DNA of 64,000 bases from Burkholderiales bacterium (GCA_027493935.1 JAOSJV010000001.1:1116001-1180000), one strand, 5' to 3'; shown: positions 12,910-24,817, counted from the first letter of the stretch. A program made the numbers and translations. The notes: generated from the sequence alone by a model not told the origin.

Positions 12910-13815
12910 ATGAAGGACCTGGAGAAGCTGGTGCGCCGCATCGACGGCCTGGTGGACCGCCTCGAGGCGATCATGCCGGCTCCGATGCCGGCGCCGGACT
13001 GGCGCGCGAGCGTCGCGTTCCGCTGGCGCAAGCGCGGCGGCCGCGGCTGGCTCGCGCCGGTTGCGCGGCTGCACCGCATCCAGCTCGAGGACCTGCGCGA
13101 CATCGACCGGCAGAAGGCGCTCGTCGAGCAGAACACGCGCCAGTTCGTCGCCGGCCGGCCGGCGAACAACGTGCTGCTCACCGGCGCGCGCGGCACCGGC
13201 AAGTCCTCGCTCGTGAAGGCGCTGCTCAACCGCTACGCGGCACGCGGCCTGCGGCTGATCGAGGTCGACAAGCAGGACCTGGTCGACCTCGCGGAGATCG
13301 TGGACCTCGTCGCCGCACGGCGAGAGCGCTTCGTCGTGTTCTGCGACGACCTCTCATTCGAGGCGTCCGAGCCGGGTTACAAGGCGCTGAAGGTGGCGCT
13401 AGACGGCTCGATCGCTGCGACCTCCGAGAACCTGCTGATCTACGCCACCTCGAACCGCCGCCACCTGATGCCGGAGTTCATGCAGGAGAATCTGGAGTAC
13501 AAGCGGGTCGGAGAGGAGATCCACCCGGGCGAAACTTCCGAGGAGAAGATCTCGCTCTCGGAGCGTTTTGGACTGTGGGTCTCGTTCTATCCGTTCGACC
13601 AGGACGAGTATCTCGACATCGTCGCGCACTGGCTCGGCCACTTCGGCTGCTCGGCCGCTGCGATCGAGGCCGCGCGCGCCGAGGCGCTGCAATGGGCGCT
13701 CGGGCGCGGCTCGCGCAGCGGCCGCGTGGCGTGGCAGTTCGCTCAGGACTGGGCGGGACGCAAGGCCGGCCGCGCGCAGCCGTCGCCGCCCGCGCCGCGC
13801 CGCCGGCGCCGGTGA
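12910..13815 (+). CDS. DUF815 family ATP-binding protein
   Basis: A P-loop ATPase of about 301 residues. Walker A is LLTGARGTGKSSLVKALL, Walker B is FVVFCDDLSFE, followed by the sensor region IYATSNRRHLMPEFM. The family is AAA-like, widely conserved next to argJ and the Nudix gene, and has no firmly known role. The C-terminal tail (PSPPAPRRRRR) is low complexity. Its stop codon overlaps the GTG of the next gene, implying coupled translation. Confidence 0.85.
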   Translation: MKDLEKLVRRIDGLVDRLEAIMPAPMPAPDWRASVAFRWRKRGGRGWLAPVARLHRIQLEDLRDIDRQKALVEQNTRQFVAGRPANNVLLTGARGTGKSSLVKALLNRYAARGLRLIEVDKQDLVDLAEIVDLVAARRERFVVFCDDLSFEASEPGYKALKVALDGSIAATSENLLIYATSNRRHLMPEFMQENLEYKRVGEEIHPGETSEEKISLSERFGLWVSFYPFDQDEYLDIVAHWLGHFGCSAAAIEAARAEALQWALGRGSRSGRVAWQFAQDWAGRKAGRAQPSPPAPRRRRR

Positions 13816-14786
13816 GGACGGGGCCGACGGCACCGCCCGCCGCGCCGCTGCGCGGCACTCCGGTGGACGTCGCAGTCGCGGTGCTCGTACGCCCGGACGC
13901 GACCGTCCTCCTCGCGCGACGCCCGGCAGGCAGGGTCTACGCCGGCTACTGGGAGTTTCCCGGCGGCAAGGTCGAAGCGGGCGAGACCATCGAGCATGCG
14001 CTCGCGCGCGAGCTCGCCGAGGAGCTCGGCATCGCGGTCGAGCGCGCCTATCCGTGGATCACGCGGGTCTTCGAGTACGAGCACGCGACCGTGCGGCTGC
14101 ATTTCCATCGGGTCGTCGCATGGTCCGGGGAGCCGCATTGCCGGGAGCACGAAGGCATCGTCTGGCAGCGCGTCGACGAGCTCACGGTGGCGCCGGTGCT
14201 GCCGGCGAACGGCCCGGTGATGAAGGCGCTCGGGCTGCCCGCAGAGTACGCCGTGACGGACGCGGCGACGCGCGGCGAGGCGCAATGCCTGCAGGCCCTG
14301 CGGCGCCGGCTCGCCGGCGGCCTGCGGCTGGTTCAGGTCCGCGAGAAGACGATGACGCGCGAGCGGCTGGTCGCGTTCGCGCGAGAAGTCGTCTCGGCTG
14401 CGCACGCGCACGGTGCGCGGGTGCTGGTGAACGGCGACCTGGAGGCTGCGCGCGCCGCCGGCGCAGACGGCGTGCAGCTGCCGGCAGCGCACATTGCGGC
14501 GCTCGATGCGCGCCCGACGTTCGCGCTCGTCGGCGCCTCGTGCCACGATTCGACCGAGCTGCGGCGCGCCGAGGCCCGCGGCGCGGATTTCGCGGTGCTC
14601 GGGCCAGTGCGGGCGACGCCCACGCATCCGCAGACCCTGCCGCTCGGCTGGCCAGGCTTTCGCGCGCTCGCGGCCGGCGCCGCCGTCCCCGTTTTCGCGA
14701 TCGGCGGACTGACGCGCGCGGACTTCGATGCGGCGTGGGCGAGCGGTGCGCACGGGCTCGCCATGATCCGCGGCAGCTGGCATTAG
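13812..14786 (+). CDS. Nudix hydrolase fused to a ThiE/TenI-like domain
   Basis: A 324-residue two-domain protein. Residues about 15-140 are a MutT-type Nudix domain with the complete box GGKVEAGETIEHALARELAEELGI, split here as GGKVEAGETIEHALARE then LAEELGI. Residues about 150-320 resemble thiamine phosphate synthase: LVQVREKTM, GADGVQLPAAHI, DFAVLGPVRATPTH and FAIGGLTRADF. The family fusion is known in betaproteobacteria; MutT cleans 8-oxo-dGTP, while the ThiE-like part deviates from true ThiE (LPAAH in place of LGQED) so its activity is uncertain. GTG start overlapping the upstream TGA. Confidence 0.85.
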   Translation: MRTGPTAPPAAPLRGTPVDVAVAVLVRPDATVLLARRPAGRVYAGYWEFPGGKVEAGETIEHALARELAEELGIAVERAYPWITRVFEYEHATVRLHFHRVVAWSGEPHCREHEGIVWQRVDELTVAPVLPANGPVMKALGLPAEYAVTDAATRGEAQCLQALRRRLAGGLRLVQVREKTMTRERLVAFAREVVSAAHAHGARVLVNGDLEAARAAGADGVQLPAAHIAALDARPTFALVGASCHDSTELRRAEARGADFAVLGPVRATPTHPQTLPLGWPGFRALAAGAAVPVFAIGGLTRADFDAAWASGAHGLAMIRGSWH

Positions 14787-14801
14787 CGAACCTCCGCGTA
14801 A

Positions 14802-14874
14802 GTCATCCCCGCGATAGGGGATCCAGCAACCCGTTGATCACGCACCCTCTGGATCCCGCTTTCGCGGGAATGAC
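14802..14874. repeat. Intergenic inverted repeat, copy 2
   Basis: Left arm GTCATCCCCGCGATAGGGGA then TCCAG; right arm CTGGATCCCGCTTTCGCGGG then AATGAC; the arms are inverted copies about 23 bases apart. It lies between the convergent Nudix-ThiE and yacG genes, where it could serve both as a terminator. This is the best-preserved of three copies seen. Confidence 0.7.
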
Positions 14875-14893
14875 GACCTTCTGCAAAGCTTCG

Positions 14894-15097
14894 CTAGCCT
14901 TCTGCCCTTTGATCGAGCGCCTCGTCGTCGCCCGGCTCGGGACCCGGGCCGGCCACGCGGTAGCGTTCGGTGGCCCAGGCACCGAGGTCCGCCATGCGAC
15001 AGCGCTCGGAGCAGAACGGCCGGAACCGGCTCTGCGCGACCCATGCCACGCGCGCGCCGCAGCGCGGGCACTGGACCTGGCGTACCGGCTCGACCAT
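14894..15097 (-). CDS. yacG: DNA gyrase inhibitor YacG
   Basis: A 67-residue zinc-finger protein. The four Cys lie in QCPRCGARV and RPFCSERCRMADLGAWA, the exact YacG layout, with the conserved WATERYRV after it. YacG binds GyrB and blocks gyrase in E. coli. It is the last gene of the minus-strand run pilB-pilC-pilD-coaE-zapD-yacG and starts 7 bases after zapD. Confidence 0.9.
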   Translation of the reverse strand: MVEPVRQVQCPRCGARVAWVAQSRFRPFCSERCRMADLGAWATERYRVAGPGPEPGDDEALDQRAEG

Positions 15098-15104
15098 GTC
15101 GGCG

Positions 15105-15857
15105 TCAGAGCGTGCAGAAGGTGAGCTCGAAGCCGACGTCGGCTTCGGCCGGCCGCGGACGCCCGTCGCGCATCGTCATGAAGCGCACGTTCAGCATGTA
15201 TTTGTTGGCCGAGATCTCGGGCGTGAAGTCGAGGTCGCCAGCGACTCGGATGCGCACCATCTGTGCGGCGCGGCCACCGAGCATCTGCTGGAAGGCGCCG
15301 CCCTGGGCGACCACCGCGGCGGCCTTGCCGCTCTCGCGCAGCAGCTTGAGCACGATGGCCGCGGCATCACGGATCGGGTACAGCGGTCTGATCCAGCCCT
15401 CGAGATCGTGGCGCCGCGCCTCGCCCGGACGGTGCAGCCAATAGTGGTACGACGGCAGGTCGAACTCGCAGGCCCCGCCGGGGATCGACGTACGCTGCTT
15501 GATCACCATCAGCCAGTCGTTCTCGCGCAGGTACTGGCCGATCTTTCCGGTCATGCCGAGCAGGGCGGCGTGCGCCCGGTCGATGTCGGCGAGCACCTGC
15601 GCGAGGGCGTCCTGATCGATCTCCGGATTGCCACGGTAGGCGCCGAGCACGGCGCGCTGGCGGTCGAGCTCCTGCAGCAGGTCGGACTTCAGGTCGGCGC
15701 GGCCGACCACGTCGAGGATCTCGAACAGTGTCAGCAGCGCGACATGGTGCTCGAGCGGGTCGCCGCGGTCCAGGAAGAACGCAGCGCGGTCGAAGAGGTC
15801 CTCGAGACGCAACATCGTCCGGATGCGCTCCACCAGCGGATATTCATACGTGATCAC
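15105..15857 (-). CDS. zapD: Cell division protein ZapD
   Basis: ZapD cross-links FtsZ protofilaments. The start is taken at a GTG giving [20 protein letters not shown], which matches the family N-terminus and gives 250 residues, the usual size; the open frame extends 32 codons further upstream (ATG ending at 15953) without similarity. Conserved parts include [23 protein letters not shown] and the C-terminal [10 protein letters not shown]. It lies between coaE and yacG, the standard context. Confidence 0.9.
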   Translation of the reverse strand: MITYEYPLVERIRTMLRLEDLFDRAAFFLDRGDPLEHHVALLTLFEILDVVGRADLKSDLLQELDRQRAVLGAYRGNPEIDQDALAQVLADIDRAHAALLGMTGKIGQYLRENDWLMVIKQRTSIPGGACEFDLPSYHYWLHRPGEARRHDLEGWIRPLYPIRDAAAIVLKLLRESGKAAAVVAQGGAFQQMLGGRAAQMVRIRVAGDLDFTPEISANKYMLNVRFMTMRDGRPRPAEADVGFELTFCTL

Positions 15858-15978
15858 GCTCGTGCCGGATCCTCGCCGGATTTCCGCCGCATTCTCCCCG
15901 ATTGGCCTCCCGTTGACAACACGCGATGCAGCGCGTGCGCGACAAAGTGACAAGAAGGCGACATCGTCCGTGCCCCGG

Positions 15979-16596
15979 CTACGCTCGCCCGGCGCGGGCC
16001 AGATAGTCCCGGTGAAGCCGTTCCACCTGCGGGCGCAGATCCTCGAGCGAGCCGTCGTTGGCGATCACGTCGTCGGCGTGGCGCAGGCGCTCGGCACGCG
16101 AGGCCTGCGACGCCATGATCGCCTCGGCGTCAGCGCGGGCGAGGGAGCTGCGTGCGACGACCCGCCGGATCTGGAGCTCCTCCGGACAGTCGACGACCAG
16201 CACGCGATCGCAGCGCGCGTGCGGGTCGCCGCCCTCGACGAGCAGCGGGATCATCAAGATCGCGTAAGGCGCAGTCGAGGCGGCGACGCGCCGATCGCAT
16301 TCGGCGCGGACCAGCGGATGCAGGATCGCCTCGAGCCGCCGCTTCGCGTCGCGATCGGTGAACGCCAGCGCGCGCATGCGCGCGCGCGCGAGCGCGCCGT
16401 GCGCGTCCACGAACTCGTCGCCGAACTCGGCGCGGATGGCCGCCATCGCGGCACCGCCCGGCGCGGTGAGCCGGTGCGCGATCTCGTCGGCGTCGACGAC
16501 GTCCGCGCCGAGCTCGGCGAACATGCGCGCGACGGTCGACTTCCCGCTGCCGATGCCACCGGTCAACGCGACGACGATGCGTGCCGCGCGGGCCAT
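15979..16596 (-). CDS. coaE: Dephospho-CoA kinase
   Basis: Last enzyme of coenzyme A synthesis, 205 residues. The P-loop [13 protein letters not shown] opens the protein; [14 protein letters not shown] and [14 protein letters not shown] are the substrate regions, and [16 protein letters not shown] is the lid. One base separates its start from the pilD stop, so it belongs to the pilus transcript. Confidence 0.95.
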   Translation of the reverse strand: MARAARIVVALTGGIGSGKSTVARMFAELGADVVDADEIAHRLTAPGGAAMAAIRAEFGDEFVDAHGALARARMRALAFTDRDAKRRLEAILHPLVRAECDRRVAASTAPYAILMIPLLVEGGDPHARCDRVLVVDCPEELQIRRVVARSSLARADAEAIMASQASRAERLRHADDVIANDGSLEDLRPQVERLHRDYLARAGRA

Positions 16597-16597
16597 C

Positions 16598-17452
16598 TCA
16601 GAGCAGCAGAGAGAGATAGCGCTCGAGGATCGCGTCGCCCCAGAAGAGCGCGATCACGCCCGCCGCCGCGAGGTACGGCCCGAACGGGATCGGCACCTCG
16701 CGCCCGCGCCGCGCGAGCACGATCAGCACCACGCCGACCAGTGCGCCGACGAACGAGGAGAGCAGGATCACCAGCGGCAGCATCTTCCAGCCGAGCCAGG
16801 CGCCGATCGCTCCGAGGAGCTTGAAGTCGCCAAAGCCCATGCCCTCCTTGCCGGTGAGCAGCTTGAAGCCCCAGTAGACCGCCCACAGCACGAGATAGCC
16901 GGCGGCGGCGCCGATCACCGCCGCCGGCAGCTCGACGAAGGTCCCGCGCAAGTTGACGAGCAGGCCGGCCCAGAGCAGCGGCAGCGTGATGGAGTCGGGC
17001 AGAAGCTGGGTGTCGATGTCGATGCACGAGAGCGCGATCATGCACCACAGGAACGCCATCGCGCCGAACGCGCTCCAGCCGAAGCCGAAATGCCAGGCGC
17101 TCAGCCCGGCCGCGGCCGCGGCGAGCAGCTCGACGGCCGGGTAGCGCGGGCTGATGCGCGCGCCGCACGCCGCGCACTTGCCGCGCAGGACGAGGTAGGA
17201 GACCACCGGCACGTTCTCCAGCGCGCGGATGCGGTGGCCGCAGCCGGGGCACGAAGACGGCGGCGTGGCGAGGTTGAAGCGCGGCGCGGGCGGCACGGTC
17301 TCGCCGTGCAGCTCGGCGCATTGCTCGCGCCACTCGCGCTCCATCATCCGCGGCAGCCGGTAGACGACGACGTTCAGGAAGCTGCCGATCGCCAGTCCGA
17401 CCAGCGCGCTCGCCGGCACGAACAGCATCGGGTCGGTGTACGGTGAGGGCAT
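16598..17452 (-). CDS. pilD: Type IV prepilin peptidase/N-methyltransferase PilD
   Basis: Bifunctional inner-membrane enzyme that cleaves and methylates prepilins. 284 residues with about eight membrane helices. The cytoplasmic loop has two CxxC pairs (CPGCGHRI and CAACGARISPRYP) typical of the zinc-binding form; the catalytic Asp residues are in CIDIDTQLLPD and GMGFGDFKLLG. The ATG gives MPSPYTDPMLF followed by the first helix; no upstream continuation is needed. It lies 47 bases after pilC. Confidence 0.95.
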   Translation of the reverse strand: MPSPYTDPMLFVPASALVGLAIGSFLNVVVYRLPRMMEREWREQCAELHGETVPPAPRFNLATPPSSCPGCGHRIRALENVPVVSYLVLRGKCAACGARISPRYPAVELLAAAAAGLSAWHFGFGWSAFGAMAFLWCMIALSCIDIDTQLLPDSITLPLLWAGLLVNLRGTFVELPAAVIGAAAGYLVLWAVYWGFKLLTGKEGMGFGDFKLLGAIGAWLGWKMLPLVILLSSFVGALVGVVLIVLARRGREVPIPFGPYLAAAGVIALFWGDAILERYLSLLL

Positions 17453-17499
17453 AAAAGGGTTGCAGGCCCGGCCTGCAACCCCCGATTGGGCGCGTACCG

Positions 17500-18728
17500 C
17501 TAGATCGCCTGGCCGAGCTTGAAGATCGGCAGGTACATGGCGATCACCATGCCGCCGATCAGCGTGCCGAGCACCACCATGATCATCGGCTCCATGAGGC
17601 TGGAGAGCGCCTCCACCGAATCGTCGACCTCCTGCTCGAAGAAGTCGGCGACCTTGCCGAGCATGTGATCGAGCGCGCCGGACTCCTCGCCGATCTGCGT
17701 CATCTGGATCACCATGCTCGGGAACACGTTGGTGTTCTGCATCGCCACGGTGAGGCTGGTGCCGGTGCTGACCTCCTGCTGAATCTGCTTGGTCGCCATC
17801 ATGTAGATGTAGTTGCCGGAGGCGCCGCCAACCGAGTCGAGTGCCTCGACCAACGGCACGCCAGCGGCAAACATGGTGGAGAGCGTGCGCGTCCAGCGCG
17901 CGATCACCGACTTGCGGATGATCTCGCCGAACAGCGGCAGCTTCAACAGCAGGCGGTCCATGAAGATCTGCACCGCCTGCGAGCGCTTCCACAGCGCGAA
18001 GAAACCCCACGCGCCGCCGATCACGACGCCGAAGATCAGATACCAGTACTGGACGAAAGTGTCCGAGACGCCCATCACGAACAGGGTCGGCGCTGGCAGG
18101 TCGGCGCCGAAGTTGGTGAACACCTGCTTGAAGGCCGGGATCACGAAGATCATGATCACCGCGGTGATGATGAACGCCACGACGATGATCGCCGTCGGAT
18201 AGAACATCGCCGACTTGATCTTGCCCTTGATGGTGAGGATCTTCTCCTTGTAGGTCGCCAGACGGTCGAGCAGCGTCTCCAGGATACCCGCCTGCTCGCC
18301 GGCCTGGACCAGATTGCAGAAGAGCGGGTCGAAGTACAGCGGGAACTTGCGGAACGCCGCGGCGAGCGACGATCCAGTCTCGACCTCGGTCTTGATGTCG
18401 AGCAGGAGCTTCGCCGCGCGCGGGTTCGCGTGGCCCTTGCCCACGATGTCGAACGCCTGCAGCAGCGGCACTCCGGACTTCATCATCGTCGCGAGCTGGC
18501 GGGTGAAGAGCGTGATGTCCTTCTCGGTGATCTTGCGGCCCCCGCGAGGCGCTGCTTCTTCACCTTCATCGGGTTGATGCCCTGGCGGCGCAGCGTGGCG
18601 GCCACCACGTTCTCGCCGCTCGCGCGCATCTCGCCTTTCACGACCTTGCCGGAGCGATCCCTTCCTTCCCAGAAGTACATCGCTTCCTTGACGCCGCCTC
18701 TCTTCAGTGCAGCCGCTGCGGTTGCCAT
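17500..18728 (-). CDS. pilC: Type IV pilus inner-membrane platform protein PilC (one-base deletion near 18539-18543)
   Basis: Polytopic platform protein of the pilus motor, with two T2SF domains. The N-terminal 66 residues (YFWEGRDRSGKVVKGEMRAS) and the remainder (KSGVPLLQAFDIVGKGH through MVVLGTLIGGMVIAMYLPIF) are in different frames. Adding one base to a run of five C on the plus strand restores KVKKQRLAGGRKITEKDITL and 409 residues, normal for PilC. The second domain has GVPLVEALDSVGGASGN. Sequencing error is likeliest. Confidence 0.92.
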
Positions 18729-18780
18729 GGCGTTTCCCTCGTTCGGTTCTCTTGCGTGTGCTGCCGGCCGACGACGCGCG

Positions 18781-20494
<1,714 letters not shown>

Positions 20495-20646
20495 CCGTTG
20501 CGTCGATTCGCGATAAGGGCGCCGAAATCAAGGGCTTCGGGCGACTGCCGGCCGGTATCGCAGGCCGGCGCCACCGGGACACGTCATCATGCCCTGGGGC
20601 CGCGGCACTGTAAAGCCTAAAGTTCCACACCTAACATCATGAGGAG

Positions 20647-20662
20647 CCGGGACTTTTCCCGG
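20647..20662 (-). terminator. Hairpin after the CorC-type gene
   Basis: CCGGGA and TCCCGG form a six-base stem with a four-base loop, 33 bases past the transporter stop codon. On the minus strand it is not followed by a T run, so if it terminates it does so weakly. The rest of the 200-base gap before pilB shows nothing I recognise. Confidence 0.3.
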
Positions 20663-20694
20663 AATCCAGCGCGGCGCGCGAGGGGTGTCACCGC

Positions 20695-21983
20695 TCAGGC
20701 CGAGCGCGCCAGCGCGGGCGCACGCGGACGGAACAGCCGGACGGTCTTCACCACGCGGTCCTGCGTCTGGACGACCTCCATCGGCACGCCGTGGATCTTC
20801 AGACTCACGCCGGCCTCGGGGATGTCCTGAAAGTGCTCGAGGATGAGGCCGTTCAGCGTCTTCGGCCCGTCGAGCGGGAGCGCGAGCCCGAGCTTGCGGT
20901 TCAGCTCGCGCAGCGGGCTCGAGCCCTCGACGATCGCGACGCCCTCGGCGCTCCACGCGAAGGCCGAGGCCTTCAGTGGCGCGGTCGTCGTGAACTCGCC
21001 GATGATCTCCTCGATGATGTCCTCTAGGGTCACCAGCCCGAGTAGCTCGCCGTACTCGTCGACCACGAGCGCGAGCCGCTGCCGGTTCTCCTGGAAGTAT
21101 TGGAGCTGCGCGAACGCGGGCGTGTCCGCCGGAACGAAGTAGGGCCCGGTGATGAGCTCCTCCAGTGCCTGCTTGTCCAGCCCGCCCGCGGTCAGCGCCG
21201 AGAGCGCGCGGCGCAGGTGCACCACGCCGACCACGTTGTTCGGCTCGCCGCGATAGGCGAGCAGGCGTGTGTGGTAGCTGGTGGTGAGCTGCTCGACCAG
21301 CGTCTCGGCCGGCGCGTCGAGGTCGATCGCCTCGATCTGGGCGCGCGGCGTCATGACGTCCTCGACCGTGATGCGCTCGAGGTCGAAGAGGTTCATCAGG
21401 ATCGACTGGTGCTTCTTCGGCATGAAATGGCTGTGCTCGAGCACCAGGGTGCGCAGCTCCTCTTGCGTGAGGCGCTGCGTTTCCGTGCCCGCCGGCGGCT
21501 GAGCCGCAGCGCCCAGAGGATCGCTGTCGGGAACAGGTTCACGAACCACACGACCGGGTACAGCGCCTTCAACAGCGGTCCCAGTAGGTAGGCGAGCGGC
21601 AGCGCGATCTTCTCGGGATACGCCGCGCCGAGCACCTTTGGCGTGATCTCGGCGAATACCAGGATCAGGAACGTGAGCCCCGCGGTGCTCGCCATCAGCG
21701 CGTACTCGCTGCGGCCGAAATACTGGATGGTGATCACGCTCGCGAGCGTGGCCGCTGCGATGTTGACCAGGTTGTTGCCGAGCAGGATGACGCCGAGCAG
21801 GCGGTCGGTGCGACCGAGCAGGTCCGCCGCCCGCATTGCCGCGCGGTTGCCGAGCTTCACCATCGCCCGCAACCGGTAGCGGTTGAGCGCCATCATGCTG
21901 GTCTCGGCGATCGAGAACAGGCCGGAGAAGACGAGCAGGACGGCGAGGGCGACGAGCTCGGTCGCTAACGGGATTTCGTCCAA
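20695..21983 (-). CDS. HlyC/CorC family transporter with DUF21 and CBS domains (one-base deletion near 21496-21503)
   Basis: Predicted inner-membrane ion transport or magnesium-homeostasis protein, 429 residues once repaired. The N-terminal part is a four-helix DUF21 domain (SGLFSIAETSMMALNRYRLR, LILVFAEITPKVLGAAYPEK). The C-terminal part has the CBS pair (MTPRAQIEAIDL, LALVVDEYGELLGLVTLEDI) and a CorC_HlyC domain. The two parts are in different frames, joined at LWALRL...PPAGTETQRLTQEEL by restoring one base. It could be called CorB-like; no exact substrate is implied. Confidence 0.87.
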
Positions 21984-22043
21984 GCGGGGAATGACGGGGT
22001 ACGGACCGCGGCAGTATGCCTCAATTCGACCGCCACCGCGCGG

Positions 22044-22901
22044 CTACGCCAGGCTGCGGCCGAGCACCACCTCGAGCACGAAGCGGCTGCCGACGTAGGC
22101 GAGCAGCAGCACGGCGAAACCGGCCACAGTCCAGCGCAGCGCGCGCCGCCCGCGCCAGCCGTAGAGGTGGCGCCCGGCGAGCAGCAGGCCGAAGATCGCC
22201 CACGACAGCACCGCGAACAGCGTCTTGTGGTTGAAGCGGAAGGCGCGGCCGAACACCGTCTCGGAGAAGGCGACCCCGGTCAGCAGCGTGAGCGTGAGCA
22301 GCACGAAGCCAGCCGCGAGAATACGGAACAGCAGGGTCTCCAGCGTGAGAAGCGGCGGCAGGCTGGCAAGCGGCCCGGTGAGCTCCTCGCCGAGGCTCCT
22401 GCCGTGCAAGCGCTTCTCGATCAGGCCCATCAGGGCGGCCTGCAGCACGGCGATCGTGAACAGCCCGTAGGCCGTCATCGAGAGGACGAGATGCAGCCGG
22501 AACTCGAGCGATTGCGCGTACGCCTGGCTCTCCAGGCCGGGAAAGATCGCCGGCAGCGGAACGCACAGCGCGGCAGCGCCCAGGATGGCCGGCTGCATGC
22601 CCTCGAGCCGGTAGAACAGGCTCTCGAACCAGTAGAAGACGACGGCGAGCCAGAGCGTGGCCGAAAGCGCGTGGCCAAAGCCGAAGCGCAGCTCCACGGC
22701 TTCGAAGATGACCGAGTAGAGCAGGGCGGTATGCAGCGCGAATGGGACGGCGATCGCCCAGCGCTCCCACGCTGCCGCCCCCACCGCCGGTGCCGCGGCA
22801 GCGCCGGCGCCGGGCACCTGGCGCCAGCGGGTGCGCCAAAAATGCGCCGCAAGCGCCGCGTACAGAATGACGGCAAGGCCGTAGGTTAGAATTCCGCCCA
22901 T
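22044..22901 (-). CDS. CcsA/CorE-type inner-membrane protein YpjD
   Basis: A 285-residue protein with eight or so membrane helices and a cytochrome c assembly (CcsA-like) domain: VVFYWFESLFYRLEGMQP, LHLVLSMTAYGLFTIAV and FNHKTLFAVLSWAIFG carry the conserved His positions of the family. YpjD is usually encoded head to head with ffh, as here, with 50 bases between the two starts. Its function is not settled; genetics in enterobacteria link it to magnesium/cobalt handling with CorC-type proteins, and a CorC-type gene is indeed next door. Confidence 0.85.
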   Translation of the reverse strand: MGGILTYGLAVILYAALAAHFWRTRWRQVPGAGAAAAPAVGAAAWERWAIAVPFALHTALLYSVIFEAVELRFGFGHALSATLWLAVVFYWFESLFYRLEGMQPAILGAAALCVPLPAIFPGLESQAYAQSLEFRLHLVLSMTAYGLFTIAVLQAALMGLIEKRLHGRSLGEELTGPLASLPPLLTLETLLFRILAAGFVLLTLTLLTGVAFSETVFGRAFRFNHKTLFAVLSWAIFGLLLAGRHLYGWRGRRALRWTVAGFAVLLLAYVGSRFVLEVVLGRSLA

Positions 22902-22951
22902 TCAGCGCATTATCGCATCGCCGGTGCGTCGCGCCGAGCGGGCTGCCCGCC

Positions 22952-24307
22952 ATGTTGGAAAATCTGACCCAGCGCTTCGCGCGCATCGTGAAGACGGTGC
23001 GCGGCGAGGCGCGCCTCACCGAGGCGAACATCGCCGAGGCGCTGCGCGAGGTGCGCATGGCGCTGCTCGAGGCCGACGTCGCGCTGCCGGTGGTGCGCGA
23101 CTTCGTCGCGCGCGTGAAGGAGAAGGCTCTCGGCGAGGAGGTGATCGGCAGCCTCACGCCGGGGCAGGCGCTCGTCGGCGTCGTCTACCGCGCGCTCACC
23201 GAGCTGATGGGCGGCGACCGCGCCGGGCTCGATCTCGCCGCCGCGCCACCCGCGGTGATCCTGATGGCGGGTCTGCAGGGCTCGGGCAAGACCACCACCA
23301 CAGCCAAGCTCGCTCGGCTGCTGAAGGAGGAGGAGCGCCGCAAGCCGCTGCTCGTCTCGTGCGACGTCTACCGGCCGGCGGCGATCGAGCAGCTGCGCAC
23401 GCTCGCGCAGCAGATCGGCGTCGATTTTTTCCCGTCGTCGCCGGGCGAGCAGCCGGTCGCAATCGCGACTGCGGCGCGCGACTGGGCGCGCACGCACTAC
23501 AACGACGTGCTGCTGGTCGACACCGCCGGCCGCCTGCACATCGACGAGGAGATGATGCGCGAGATCAAGGCGCTGCACGCTGCGCTCGCGCCGGTGGAGA
23601 CGCTGTTCGTCGTCGATTCCATGCAGGGCCAGGACGCGGTAAACGTCGCAAAGAGCTTCAACGACGCGCTGCCGCTCACCGGCGTCGTGCTGACCAAGCT
23701 CGACGGCGATGCGCGCGGCGGCGCAGCGCTCTCGGTGCGTTACGTGACCGGCAAGCCGGTCAAGTTCGCCGGCGTGAGCGAGAAGGTCACCGGTCTCGAG
23801 CAGTTCCACCCGGAGCGCATGGCCTCGCGCATCCTCGGCATGGGCGACATCGTCTCGCTCGTGGAGGAGGCGCGCAAGGGCGCCGACGAGCAGGAAGCGC
23901 GGCGGCTCGTCGAAAAGCTGAACAAGGGAAAGGGCTTCGACCTCGAGGACTTCAAGGGCCAGCTGCAGCAGATGAAGAAGATGGGCGGGCTCGGCTCGCT
24001 CATCGACAAGCTGCCGACGCAGCTCCAGCAGGCCGCCGCGCAGTCGCCGCAGGCGATGGACGACAAGGCGTTGCGCCGGATCGAGGGGATCATCAACTCG
24101 ATGACCCGGGCCGAACGCGCGAAGCCCGATCTGATCAAGGCCTCGCGCAAGCGGCGTATCGCCGCCGGCGCCGGCGTGCCGGTGCAGGAAGTGAACCGGC
24201 TGCTGAACCAGTTCGAGCAGATGCAGAAGATGATGAAACAGATGAAAAAGGGCGGGCTCGCGCGGATGATGCGCGGAATGAAAGGCATGCTGCCCGGAAT
24301 ACGCTGA
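22952..24307 (+). CDS. ffh: Signal recognition particle protein Ffh
   Basis: SRP GTPase that targets inner-membrane proteins, 451 residues. N and G domains: ALLEADVALPVVRDF, P-loop GLQGSGKTTTTAKLA, DVYRPAAIEQL, DTAGRLHID, and TKLDGDARGGAALS. The M domain is methionine-rich (LQQMKKMGG, MQKMMKQMKKGG, ARMMRGMKGMLPGIR). Full length with no indel. Confidence 0.97.
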   Translation: MLENLTQRFARIVKTVRGEARLTEANIAEALREVRMALLEADVALPVVRDFVARVKEKALGEEVIGSLTPGQALVGVVYRALTELMGGDRAGLDLAAAPPAVILMAGLQGSGKTTTTAKLARLLKEEERRKPLLVSCDVYRPAAIEQLRTLAQQIGVDFFPSSPGEQPVAIATAARDWARTHYNDVLLVDTAGRLHIDEEMMREIKALHAALAPVETLFVVDSMQGQDAVNVAKSFNDALPLTGVVLTKLDGDARGGAALSVRYVTGKPVKFAGVSEKVTGLEQFHPERMASRILGMGDIVSLVEEARKGADEQEARRLVEKLNKGKGFDLEDFKGQLQQMKKMGGLGSLIDKLPTQLQQAAAQSPQAMDDKALRRIEGIINSMTRAERAKPDLIKASRKRRIAAGAGVPVQEVNRLLNQFEQMQKMMKQMKKGGLARMMRGMKGMLPGIR

Positions 24308-24475
24308 GCTGCGCAGGAGCACACGCGCGAGCGGATTGCTGACACGCCCTGCTCTGCGGGGGGTACCGCCAACTCGGCACAGTGCGGCGGTGCCCGCGTC
24401 CGCGGCTGTGCCCGGCCGGGCGCAGCCGCGGACATCGGACCCCGGCTTCCCCCGCGCCCGCATGGGGAGAACCGT

Positions 24476-24505
24476 TTGCCAATCAGCGGCTAAGTCGCGT
24501 AGAAT
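24476..24505 (+). promoter_or_regulatory. rpsP: Sigma-70-like promoter for the rpsP operon
   Basis: TTGCCA (five of six to the -35 consensus) and TAGAAT (five of six to the -10) are separated by 18 bases and lie 33 bases before the rpsP ATG. This is the best-matching promoter seen in the window besides that of recA. Confidence 0.55.
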
Positions 24506-24538
24506 CACCGGCTTTTCGAGTCCCATCGGAACCTCGCC

Positions 24539-24793
24539 ATGGTCGTCATTCGTCTCGCCCGCGGCGGCGCCAAGAAGCGCCCCTTCTACAACATGGTCGT
24601 GGCGGACTCGCGCAGCCCGCGCGACGGGCGCTTCATCGAGCGCGTCGGCTTCTACGACCCGAAGGCGCCCGAGGGCCGCGAGGCGCTGCGCGTGGATGCC
24701 GACCGCCTGACCTACTGGCAGCAGAAGGGCGCTAGCCTCTCGCCCACGGTGACCCGGCTCGTCAAGCAGCACGCCAAGAAGGCGGCGCGCTAA
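24539..24793 (+). CDS. rpsP: 30S ribosomal protein bS16
   Basis: 84 residues, normal for bS16. Opens [20 protein letters not shown] and continues [15 protein letters not shown]. First gene of the classic rpsP-rimM-trmD-rplS operon. Confidence 0.98.
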   Translation: MVVIRLARGGAKKRPFYNMVVADSRSPRDGRFIERVGFYDPKAPEGREALRVDADRLTYWQQKGASLSPTVTRLVKQHAKKAAR

Positions 24794-24817
24794 GCGGGCG
24801 GGACCTGCGGAGGGCGC

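Noticed and set aside
21960..21990. A fourth copy of the intergenic repeat at the start of the CorC-type gene
   Set aside because: Only AAGCGGGGAATGACGG matches; no second arm, so it may be chance.
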